Assembly (NCBI RefSeq): GCF_016802725.1
Contig: NC_052666.1
Location: forward strand, 8,273,875-8,337,874
Source of the DNA: Solenopsis invicta
Taxonomy: Eukaryota > Arthropoda > Insecta > Hymenoptera > Formicidae
Reading direction: 5' to 3'
DNA: 64,000 bases
Shown one piece after another: positions 44,271 through 54,040 of this stretch. The notes beneath the pieces are model-generated. The model made no database searches. It was not told the origin of the DNA and was given only the letters and a program-made list of their open reading frames with translations. The position numbers were made by a program, and so were the translations under genes. Every line of letters begins with the position of its first letter. The stretch's first letter is position 1.

Positions 44271-46155
44271 TTAAGGTAGTTCCCGCCAAAATATGTCCTT
44301 ATAATAGCCCATACGTACAATTCCCGCCAAAATATATATGTCCCTTCATTAACCCATTGTTACTAATAAATACATATTCATACCCTTGATATACACTATA
44401 CAGGTTCAATCGTTTGTAGTTTTGAGAAAAACGGTTCAAAGATAATTGTTAAACATAACTATATATTCAACTTAAAATCAACATTGTTAAAAGGTTTGAA
44501 AATAAAATTAGACACTTTCTAACATTTTAGAAACGAATTACGTTCATAACTTTCATTTGTTGTAAATTGATAACTCGGTTGCAAGAATAGCATGCAGGGG
44601 AGTTGCACCTGTCAACTGTTATGTTAGACTGATTTAAATATTTATTTAATATAAATATAACTAAGGTTATGATTATGAATGTATTAAGGTAGTTCCCGCC
44701 AAAATATGTCCTTATAATAGCCCATTTATACAATTCCCGCCAAAATGTGTTCCTATAATAGCCCATACGTACAATTCCCGCCAAAATATATATGTCCCTT
44801 CATTAACCCATTGTTACTAATAAATACATATTCATACCCTTGATATACACTATACAGGTTCAATCGTTTGTAGTTTTGAGAAAAATGGTTCAAAGATAAT
44901 TGTTAAACATAACTATACGTTCAACTTAAAATCAACATTGTTAAAAGGTTTGAAAATAAAATTAGACACTTTCTAGCATTTTAGAAACGAATTACGTTCA
45001 TAACTTTCGTTTGTTTAAATTGATAACTCGGTTGCAAGAATAGCATGCAGGGGAATTGCACCTGTCAACTGTTATGTTAGACTGATTTAAATATTTATTT
45101 AATATAAATATGACTATGGTTATGATTATGAATGTATTAAGGTAGTTCCCGCCAAAATATGTCCTTATAATAGCCCATTTATACAATTCCCGCCAAAATG
45201 TGTTCCTATAATAGCCCATACGTACAATTCCCGCCAAAATATATATGTCCCTTCATTAACCCATTGTTACTAATAAATACATATTCATACCCTTGATATA
45301 CACTATAGAGGTTCAATCGTTTGTAGTTTTGAGAAAAACGGTTCAAAGATAATTGTTAAACATAACTATACGTTCAGCTTAAAATCAACATTGTTAAAAG
45401 GTTTGAAAATAAAATTAGACACTTTCTAGCATTTTAGAAACGAATTACGTTCATAACTTTCATTTGTTGTAAATTGATAACTCGGTTGCAAGAATAGCAT
45501 GCAGGGGAGTTGCACCTGTCAACTGTTATGTTAGACTGATTTAAATATTTATTTAATATAAATATAACTAAGGTTATGATTATGAATGTATTAAGGTAGT
45601 TCCCGCCAAAATATGTCCTTATAATAGCCCATTTATACAATTCCCGCCAAAATGTGTTCCTATAATAGCCCATACGTACAATTCCCGCCAAAATATATAT
45701 GTCCCTTCATTAACCCATTGTTACTAATAAATACATATTCATACCCTTGATATACACTATAGAGGTTCAATCGTTTGTAGTTTTGAGAAAAACGGTTCAA
45801 AGATAATTGTTAAACATAACTATACGTTCGTCTTAAAATCAACATTGTTAAAAGGTTTGAAAATAAAATTAGACCCTTTCTAGCATTTTAGAAACGAATT
45901 ACGTTCATAACTTTCATTTGTTGTAAATTGATAACTTGGTTGCAAGAATAGCATGCAGGGGAGTTGCACCTGTCAACTGTTATGTTAGACTGATTTAAAC
46001 ATTTATTTAATATAAATATGACTCTGGTTATGATTATGAATGTATTAAGGTAGTTCCCGCCAAAATATGTCCTTATAATAGCCCATATATACAATTCCCG
46101 CCAAAATGTGTCCCTATAATAGCCCATACGTACAATTCCCGCCAAAAAATATGTC
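44270..46155 (-). repeat. Tandem array of ~454-bp units, right arm
   Basis: Units recur at equivalent points 44784, 45237, 45691 and 46145 (454 bp apart, with one of 453). The innermost unit (about 44280-44340) has one 41-bp subrepeat fewer than its mirror, which shifts the mirror sum from about 70066 to 70026. A single-copy deletion in such a short repeat fits slippage or unequal exchange. Confidence 0.9.
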
Positions 46156-48360
46156 CCCATATTAATCCATTGTTACTATTAAATACATATTTATGGCCTT
46201 AAAATAGATTGTATAGGTTCAATCGTTTGCTGTTTTGAGAAAAATTGTACCGAGATAATTGCTTAACATATTGTAAGTTTATTTTCAAAACGTTAATATC
46301 TGCAATAGTGATGTAATTGAACAACGGTGATAAAGTACTGAAGACCTTAACGAATTTATAATTATTACCATAGTCATATTTATATTAAATAATTCCTTAT
46401 GTAAGTCAGTCTAACATAACAGTTGACAGGTATGACTCCCCTGCATGCTATTGTTGCAATTAAGTTATCAATTTACAACAAATGAAAGTTATGAACGTAA
46501 TTCATTTCTAATATGCTGGAATGTGTCTAATTTTAATTTCGAAGCTTTTAACAGTGTCAATTTTAAAGTAACTATATAGTTTTGTTTAACAATTATATTT
46601 AAACCATTTTTCTCAAAACTACAAACGATTGAACCTCTGTGTAGTCTATATCAAGGGTATAAATATGAACTTATTAGTAGCAGTGTGTTAATGTGGGGAC
46701 ATATATTTTGCGGGAATTGTACGTATGGGCTATTATAGGGACACATTTTAGTAGGAATTGTACGTATGAGCTATTATAGGCATATATTTTGGCGGGAACT
46801 ACCTTAATATATTCGTAATCAGAACCATAGTCATATTTATATTATATAATTCCATGTTAAGTCAGTCTAAGATAACAGTTGACAGTTGTGACTCCCGTGC
46901 ATGCTATTCTTGTATCTGAGTTATCTATTAACAACAAGTGAAAGTTATGTACGTAATTCGTTTCTAAAATGCTAAAAAGTGTCTAATTTCATTTTCGAAG
47001 CTTTTAACAGTATTAATTTTAAGGTGAACATATAGTTATGTTTAACAATTATTTTTAAACCGTTTTTCTCAAAACTACAAACAATTGAACCTGTGGATTC
47101 TATATCAAGGGTATAAATATGTATTTATTAGTAACAATGGGTTTATGTGGGGACATATGTTTTGGCGGGAATTGTACATATGGGCTTTTATAACGACATA
47201 TTTTGGCGGGAATTGTACGTGTGGTATATTATAGGGACATATTTTGGCGGGAAATATCTTAATACATTCATAATTGTAGCCATACTGGTATTTATAATAA
47301 ATTAACCCATTGTTGCTGATAACTGTATATGTTTTTGAAATAGTCCGCACAGGTTCGATGCTTTGTAATTTTGAGAAAAACGATACAGAGATAATTGCTA
47401 AACATAATTATATTTTCAAGTAAATATTTGCAACATTGATGTAAGTGAAGGAGAGTTGGAAAATACTCAAGACTTTAGGTATGTTTAGCAATTATCTCTA
47501 AACCGTTTTTTTGAAAACTACAAACCATCGAAACTGTACACTCTTCTTCAAAAACATATACAGTTATTAACAATGGGTTAATATGGGGACATATTTTTTC
47601 GGGATTTGTACGTATGGACTAATATAGGGACATATCTTGACGGAACTATCTTAACACATTTATAATTATTACCATAGTCATATTTATAATTAATTATTCC
47701 TTATTCAAATCAGTCTAACGTAACAGGTGTGACTCCGCTGCATGCTATTGTTGCAACCAAGTTATCAATTTACAGTGATTAAAAGTCATGAACGTAATTC
47801 GTTTCTAAAATGTTGGCAAGTGTCTAATTTTATTTAAAAAATTTTTAATGTGAGGACGTATATTTTGTCGAGAATTGTACGTATGGGCGATTATAAGGAC
47901 ATATTTTGGGGGAAACTATCGTAACAATGTTAATTTTAAAATTAACATATATTTGAAATGTTTATTTTATAATTAACATTGTTAGAAAATTTCTAAAAAA
48001 AATTATACTTTTTCCAGCATTTTAAAAAGGAACTACGTTCATAAATTTTATTTGTTGTAAATTGATAAGTCGGTTGTAAAAATAGCATACAGGGAATTCA
48101 CACCTGTTAACGGTTACGTTAGATTGACTTAAATATAGAATTATTTATTCTAAATATGATTCTGGTTATAATTATAAATGTGTTAAGGTATTTCCCGCCA
48201 AAATATGTCCTTATAATAACCCATACGTACAAATTCCGCGATATTTTATCCCCATTAATATGGGTTAATGCCCATTGTTGCTGATAACTGTATACATTTT
48301 TGTAATACACCGTATTTTGCGTCATTATATGCTTATTGTTTAATGGACATAAGGTGTTGA
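46155..48360 (-). repeat. Outer degenerate repeat zone, right arm
   Basis: It holds several diverged 454-bp-type units with GGCGGGAATTGTACGTATGG-like subrepeats, some inverted (for example near 48190). The part to about 46480 mirrors 23880-23560; further out it is longer and more diverged than the left side. Confidence 0.7.
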
Positions 48361-48689
48361 ATAATGTTTGATGGAAAGGTGTACCAACTGTGTATTTCTC
48401 TAATTTCTAGAGAAATTCGTTCTTGGCTCACTGTAAGAACGTCTGTGGTAATAAAATAAATGTATGTTAATAAAATTGCACACATAATGATATTAACGTT
48501 TTTCGTTTTTCTTTGTCTTCTATTATATATTGGTATAAAATTTATTTCCCTTTTTATGGAGATAATAGTAAATAATATTTTTTATAAAAATAGAATTTAT
48601 TTGCTTTATTATTGTTCTAATTGTCGTGAGAATAAAGAAAACAAGGGTAAAGTTGGAAAAACGTGACTGTTACATTTTATGCATATGTG

Positions 48690-48945
48690 CTAATACTTTA
48701 ACATCTATGTCCTCAAAATGTACCAAAGATAGAACAGTAGTAACATGTATTTGGTTTATTTTGAGGACTTACCTGTCGGCAGACATTTTGTCCTCAAAAA
48801 TTACCAACTGTGAAAAGTGTTATTTTGAGGACAGTCCTCAAAATATACCAAAGTTGAAAAAAATTTTGGGGTCAGACCTCAAAAGCAACAAATGTCCTCA
48901 AAATGTACCTTACGTGCCATAAAATGTCCCCAAATTATACCAAAG

Positions 48946-48948
<3 letters not shown>
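48690..48948 (-). repeat. Cluster of short TIR-like repeats at the right end
   Basis: The motif GTCCTCAAAATGTACCAAAG and close variants, in both orientations, occurs about seven times (near 48710, 48760, 48797, 48822, 48834, 48893 and the terminus at 48924). The motif is the inner part of the terminal repeat itself. Clustered subterminal copies are typical of transposase-binding sites (inference). Confidence 0.7.
48920..48948 (-). repeat. Right terminal inverted repeat of the giant element
   Basis: Read on the minus strand it begins TAGCTTTGGTATAATTTGGG and continues GACATTTTA. It abuts (TA)n to its right. Confidence 0.85.

Positions 48949-48986
<38 letters not shown>
48946..48986. repeat. 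(TA)n microsatellite at the right end of the giant element
   Basis: A pure TA run directly follows the right terminal repeat. Confidence 0.95.
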
Positions 48987-48989
<3 letters not shown>

Positions 48990-49120
48990 GAAAGAAAAAA
49001 CCCGATTTTCTTCAAAGGGGTGTTTCACCCTTAAAAGTGTATTAGGACACGTGTAAAAAATACGTGTCCCTTATTTTAATCTGTACAACATATTAAAGGC
49101 ACGTCGAAATCGAAGGGAGT
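48985..49120 (+). repeat. Dispersed repeat, copy A, with GGGTG/CACCC hairpin
   Basis: It begins TTCGAAAGAAAAAACCCGAT, then TTCAAAGGGGTGTTTCACCC, then a GTGTCCCTTATTTTAATCTG block. It recurs at 49432 with moderate divergence. It has no coding sequence. Confidence 0.75.
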
Positions 49121-49431
49121 CACTTTTGTAGCGCACGAACGCGCGGACGGGTGCGCGTACCGTGCGTATCGAGAGATTTTTAATTATTTTTGGAAAATGG
49201 GAATGTTGTATCGTAACTTTATCATATACCGTTGAATTCGTAATAAAATAAGCTTTATTTTGCTTATAAAAACATAAAAATTTTGAAAAAAATAGGTAAG
49301 TGGTGGGGGAAAGTATTAAAAAAAATTAAAAAAAAAAATTTTTTTTTCGCTGTCATAAATTACTCTTCGAGCCATTCAACTTTCATTTAAAACATTTTTT
49401 TCTATCTCTTATAGTTTCGACGGCATACACT

Positions 49432-49560
49432 TCGAAAGAAAAAAACCGATTTTCTTCAAAGGGGTGTTTCACCCCCTTAAAGTGCGTATGGGCACGTATA
49501 AAAAAATAAGTGTCCCTTATTTTTATCTGTACTACAACATATTAAAAACTCGTTTTAATC
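49432..49560 (+). repeat. Dispersed repeat, copy B
   Basis: This is the second copy of the repeat at 48985, about 446 bp downstream, carrying the fuller hairpin GGGGTGTTTCACCCC. The intervening DNA (49121-49431) is AT-rich with a short GC patch near 49140 and no gene. Confidence 0.75.
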
Positions 49561-49619
49561 TGAGGCGGACACTTCCCTGTGTTTCCTTGTAAGTTAATTT
49601 TAGTTGGCATCAACTTTAA

Positions 49620-51454
49620 CCTTTAAGCGAGCACGCCACGGCACTGAGTACCGCAAAATTTGTTTTTCTGAAAAATCATTTTTAATGCAGGTGTTTCTTC
49701 TGTATTCCTCATTCGATATCTCAACCGTAAGATAGTGTAGTTGTCGCATTTTTTTATCGAGTAATTAGCCTTTTATCCGTTTTGAAAACACTAGATATAC
49801 GTTTTGCGGCACGGAGTGCCGCGCGCGTCCGCTTACGTAAGTAAAATCTTATATAAATAATGGTATTAATGCGAGATGTTCATTTCCTACATTTTAATTT
49901 GTTTTTACACGCATTACTGTTTAATATCTCTTTTTTCAGCGCTAATTTTGTATAAGTTAGATTAAAGTTAGGTTACGTTAAATTGTGTTATAAATAAACA
50001 GCCCAGATAACACAAATTTAAAAACAATTTTAGAGACTTCCTGAACAATCCTTTCCTTTTTCCTACTAAAAATTTCAAAAATATTTGAGAGTAAATACTT
50101 GGAGAGATGGAGGAAGCTAACATACAAGAAGAAATAATTGATTTTACTGACGAAAGTGAAGGAGATGAAAAAGTCATTGAACAAGAAGATAATGACAGTG
50201 AGTCAGAGCAATCTTTAGAGGAAGACAGTGAAGTACTACAATCTCCGTTTGAAGATGATTACAATTTTTTTATTGGTAAAGACAGATTTACTTTATGGAT
50301 GAATATCCTCGTTCAAAAATCATCGAAAACACGAACAAAAAACATCAAAAAAATTTTACTTTAAAAATCGTAAAATAGGTTCTTCCCTTTTTGGTTTTCA
50401 AGATAACTGCACTCTCATATTATAGATTTCTAAAAAAAATAAGTCGGTTATTTTTTTGCCAATGATAAATGACTCAGATGAAATAGACTCAACGTCACAA
50501 AAGCCAATTATTATATCAGATTATTACAATCTAACTAAAATAGAAGTCGATGTGGTGGATCAAAAATGTGCCGCTTATTGTATGGCACGGAAAACTCAAA
50601 GATGGCCGATGTCTCTTTTCTTTCGCTACTTAGATATTGGTAGCATAAATGCCTACATACTTTTTCAAGCAAATAATCCTATCAGTTCTGTACAAAGACG
50701 AGACTTTCTGACTAAATTAGCGCTATCTCTATTGAAAGAGCACCTCGAAAACAGAACAAAAATTCTATCTTTGCCAAAAGATATTTCAATTTTTCTTTCA
50801 AAATATAGAAAAGTTTTGCCTTTAACAAATTTGGAAAAAAGATCTGGGTTTTGCGTTCAATGCAGAAAACACAAGAACAATAAGACGATTGTATAATGCT
50901 AAACTTGTAATAGCATTATATTTGTAAATATCATGACAATAAAACAGTTACATGCATTATCTGTAATGAAAATGCTGAAAACACTGTATAATTATTATTA
51001 CTTATAATTACTTATAATATTATATTATATATGTTATGTATTATATTATAATTATTTATAATTACTGTTTTTATCTTTAAAGCGTTTTAAAAAGTTTATA
51101 TCATTAGCCAATAAGAGCGTTGTTATTCTTTTTATTTGATTTTAAATTGATATGTATTTTTAAGCAATCTTATTTTTAATTTGCTAATTACGTGTAATTA
51201 AACTTAATTTCATGAAAGCACAGACATAAAATTTTAATATATTTAAATTTTAATATTATATTTATAAATACATTTTATAAATTTTATAAATATATTTTAT
51301 GTAATATAAATATTTTACTTACTTTTATGACAATTTCACAATTATTTATACAATTATTATAGCTTCTAAATAATAAATTTGTGATGCGGCACTCATTGTC
51401 AGTGCCGTGCGCGCCCACACTAACGTTCGGCCGCGAGGCGCGCCCGCTTAAGGG
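49620..51454 (+). mobile_element. Internally deleted piggyBac element with TTAA duplication
   Basis: TTAA occurs at 49616-49619 and 51455-51458. The ends are inverted repeats: CCTTTAAGCGAGCACGCC on the left and, read inward on the right, CCCTTAAGCGGGCGCGCC. Further in, both ends have CACGGCACTGA and GTGCCGC/GTACCGC-type blocks. At about 1.8 kb it is shorter than a complete piggyBac, and the coding part has lost its centre. Confidence 0.9.
50107..50896 (+). pseudogene. piggyBac transposase remnant lacking the catalytic core
   Basis: Residues from 50107 form the acidic N-terminal region, then FIGKDRFTLW and KTRTKNI, the start of the family's conserved region. Sequence then jumps (about 50364-50390) to FGFQDNCTLISYY, followed by KPIIISDYYNLTK, VDVVDQKCAAYCMARKTQRW, a DIGSINAYILFQ block and a C-terminal Cys pair (CVQCRKHK). 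The segment normally holding the first catalytic Asp residues is missing, so it cannot encode an active enzyme. Such deletion derivatives are usually mobilised in trans. Confidence 0.87.
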
Positions 51455-51458
51455 TTAA

Positions 51459-52140
51459 CTTGATTTAGTTAAATAAATTTAATAACTTACTCAACACTGA
51501 CTAATAAATATTATTATAGTTCGTTGTGAATAGTAATAAGTACTAAGTATTGTATTATTTTGTATTTGAAATCGATTATAGTTTTAACATTTTCCCAATT
51601 TTTTATGAAAAAAATGATTTACCATGTTGTATTATTCTTTTTATTTTTGTATTAAAAATGTTACGAAATTATAAATTACATTAAAAATATAAATGTTTCA
51701 TGGCACACTACTTTCTTTTCCAATAGCATGTAACGCTGGTACTTTTCGGTCGTGCGGAATTGTGTTTGTGATAGGTTGCTCGGATGTGCTCGCCGGATGC
51801 TAGGGTTCGTGAAATAATAAATCCGTGGTTTGGTTGTAAGAATATAAATGAGTCGATGTATTCTGTCGATATGATTTCAGTACAAAACAAAAACGTCGCA
51901 ATTTAAATATAAAACGCAACCATATTTGTTAAATGCAGTTTTTGGATACACACAAAATATAATTTACCACGAGAATCGATATCCTAAACGAAAGGCCGGA
52001 TTCGGACCCGCGCAAAGTAAATGAGTGCCAATTGGTCGATCCGGAGAAATGACAATTCATTACGCACATTAAGCTTTCGAAAAAGAACGGATTCGGCTAT
52101 TCTTATCGGTCAAACGAATTCGGACAATTAACGGAATAAT
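51459..52140. other. AT-rich then mixed spacer, no gene seen
   Basis: This lies between the piggyBac and the GC-rich island. The short frames have no recognisable motif. GC content rises from about 51950 onward. Confidence 0.4.
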
Positions 52141-52300
52141 CGGACGGATGCGTGTTCTTTAACACGGTGTAAACGGTAGGAGTTGCCGTGAGACGGCAAA
52201 CTCACTGAAACAGTTCCAACGGGCTACGATTGGCCCGTGTGCCGGCCGGTCGCGATCTCGGGATCGGCGGACGGACCCCGGCTATGCGGGGTAGTCGGCG
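52140..52300. other. Start of a GC-rich island with simple hairpins
   Basis: Two clear inverted repeats are visible: GCCGT/ACGGC near 52184 and ACGGGC/GCCCGT near 52218. A looser hairpin ACCCC/GGGGT (52275-52292) has the loop GGCTATGC, resembling the loops downstream. No coding region is supported. Confidence 0.5.
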
Positions 52301-52475
52301 GTGTAAACCTGCGCGGTCTCTTCCCGCGGGAGTGGAGGTCCCGTAGGATACGGTATATCGGAGTCGGTTTCCCGGCTACGTGGCGATGTAGACCTCTGCG
52401 GTCTCTTCCCGCGGGAGTGAACGTCCCGTGGAGTACGGTATGTCAGAGTCGGTTTCCCGGGAATGCCCGGGAGCG
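52300..52475 (+). repeat. Tandem duplication of ~92 bp in the GC-rich island
   Basis: CGGTCTCTTCCCGCGGGAGT occurs near 52314 and again near 52406. It is followed each time by GTCCCGT, TACGGTAT and GAGTCGGTTTCCCGG. Open frames across this region on both strands are most likely by-products of GC richness. Confidence 0.85.
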
Positions 52476-52654
52476 AACGGACAGATCGGATTGGCCGGAC
52501 GACGAGAATGCCCGTCGCACGGTGGAGCGGATCGTATTGGCCGAGCATACCCGGCCGCGACGAGAATGCCCGTCGCGCGGAGTCGGAAGCTAAGATAGTT
52601 GCTCGAGGAAGTGCTCGAGTATGCCCGAGCTAGGAAGTGCCGAGTATGCCCGGC
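52456..52654. repeat. Six hairpins with conserved 8-nt loop and differing stems
   Basis: Hairpins lie at 52456-52471 (CCCG/CGGG), 52500-52517 (CGACG/CGTCG), 52539-52556 (GGCCG/CGGCC), 52557-52576 (GCGACG/CGTCGC), 52613-52630 (GCTCG/CGAGC) and 52639-52654 (GCCG/CGGC). The loops read GGAATGCC, AGAATGCC, AGCATACC, AGAATGCC, AGTATGCC and AGTATGCC. Stem sequences differ but remain complementary. The function is unknown; an RNA element or a protein-bound repeat are both possible. Confidence 0.75.
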
Positions 52655-53498
52655 GCTGGCGAGGATCCGGTAAGATTGGATGTTTGGATTGATCTCTCGT
52701 TCGGTTGTCCACTGCTGGCTTATATTGGCGACGCAAAAATTTCTCGAGCGCTCCTGGTGGCCAGATCCCGAAGTAGCGTAAATAAGACAGATGTAAGACT
52801 AGACCGGGACATATGTTATTGTTTATATTTTATTTTTCAAAAATGTCAAAGATTCTTGCCGTTGTGGACCCTATGAATGCTACTAAAGGTTTTGTGCGTC
52901 CAATGCGTGATGGCGAGCAAGTATTAGAGAGTGGTTTAGTTGTGTCAGTGGGACTAAAAGAAAGGAAAGACTGTGTATTACACATTCAGGTTCTCGTCTT
53001 GAGAACCTCAGGTCTCACTACTCAATATCCTTATTTAGTTGAAGTTTGGGTGAATTTGGAAGAAGAATATGGTTCGCGATTGTTAAAAGACCAGTCTGTA
53101 GAATGTGAATGTGCAGCATCCGAAAATGCTGCCCAATTCGGGCAATCCGAAAAATGTAAACATGTCGTAGCTGTTCTTCTTTACTTGACAAGGTTAATCT
53201 TCTCAAGTATCTTATTGTTTTGCTTTTTTATTTTCAGTATTAAGCACCGACTTCACTATAAAAAAAATATATTTATAATGCATTTTTTCCAGAGTGGAGG
53301 AAGCAGAATTAGTAGATTTAAGTTGCACAGATATCGAACAACAGTGGGGAGCTCTTAAAACCTCCACATTGAAGGAGTATGAATCAAAACGTCTGACAGA
53401 TTTATGTCATAATGACTCACAAAAAGATGTTTATGTGTCTGCTATGCCTGAGGTCACTAAAGATATGGAGAAGAAATGGGCTAAAAGACTATCTCGTT

Positions 53499-53946
53499 GT
53501 AAGCCCCAATAAAATTGAGAAAGTGGACAGTTAAATGATACTACTTAATTAATTTAAATTAACATCAAATTTTCTGTACTTTGTCTTTTGAATGAATTAA
53601 CTGCGGATTTTTGAACTGTACATTAAACATTTTTGGTTCATTTTTATAATCATGTGTGATACAAGTAATACAAATTAAATCTCAGAAATAAGTATACAGA
53701 GTAAATGTTAGTACCGTTAATTTATTTACTGTATTGAATTTTGTCATGAGATATAATAAACTGATGGGATGAAGATGTATTTTATAATTGTAAATTTTTT
53801 AATGGTCTTTAAAATTGGGGATAGAAAATAATATTAGCATTAACGATATTAATGTTTTCTTTTTTCTATAAAAAAAGATAAACATTAATTAATAGTATTA
53901 ATAATATTTTTATTTATTCTCTTATTTTTTTCTGATTGTACTGTAG
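53499..53946 (+). other. Intron of the SWIM/YqaJ-like gene
   Basis: The donor GTAAGC follows TATCTCGTT at 53498, and the acceptor TGTAG ends at 53946. Splicing here keeps the frame (T plus GT gives Cys). The sequence is AT-rich. Confidence 0.55.
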
Positions 53947-54000
53947 GTGCTCCGCTGGGTGAATATTCAATTTTCTACAGTGGTCTACGTCATGGAGCTG

Positions 54001-54040
54001 CACAGTGGGCCAGACGACCCGAAATCTTGGCCAAAATTCA
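54001..54040 (+). repeat. Left terminal inverted repeat of the Transib-like element
   Basis: It begins CACAGTGGGCCAG, then GACC at 16-19 and TGGCCAAAATTCA at 28-40. It aligns without gaps to the right end over 40 bp, with two conserved blocks. The first seven bases equal the consensus V(D)J recombination-signal heptamer. Confidence 0.88.

Larger units (their letters stand above)
22411..48948. mobile_element. Giant palindromic transposon-like element with tyrosine-recombinase-like genes
   Basis: The outer ends carry a 29-bp terminal inverted repeat (22411-22439 and 48920-48948, two mismatches). From the ends inward the two halves mirror each other to a 98-bp centre (34911-35008), with arms of 12.5 and 13.9 kb. 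Each half has subterminal tandem repeats, a gene-free stretch and an eight-exon gene transcribed outward. Sums of mirrored coordinates stay near 70065 over most of each arm, shifting to about 70025 where one 41-bp subrepeat is missing and to 69919-69947 near the centre. I cannot assign it to a named superfamily. Tyrosine-recombinase genes suggest Crypton-like ancestry, but Cryptons are not known for terminal inverted repeats. Confidence 0.85.
35009..48948 (-). repeat. Right arm of the giant inverted repeat
   Basis: This is the mirror of 22411-34910. It has an extra segment of roughly 130 bp near 35860-35990, lacks one 41-bp subrepeat near 44300, and has a longer outer part (46160-48948) with additional degenerate repeats. 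Confidence 0.9.

Noticed and set aside
22411..48948. Possibility that the palindrome is an assembly or fold-back read artefact
   Set aside because: The arms differ by clear substitutions, indels, independent lesions and unequal outer parts. A fold-back artefact would give two identical arms.
52237..52593. Open frames in the GC-rich island on both strands
   Set aside because: They lie in a tandemly duplicated, hairpin-rich, high-GC stretch, and the frames on both strands are equally long. No domain is visible.
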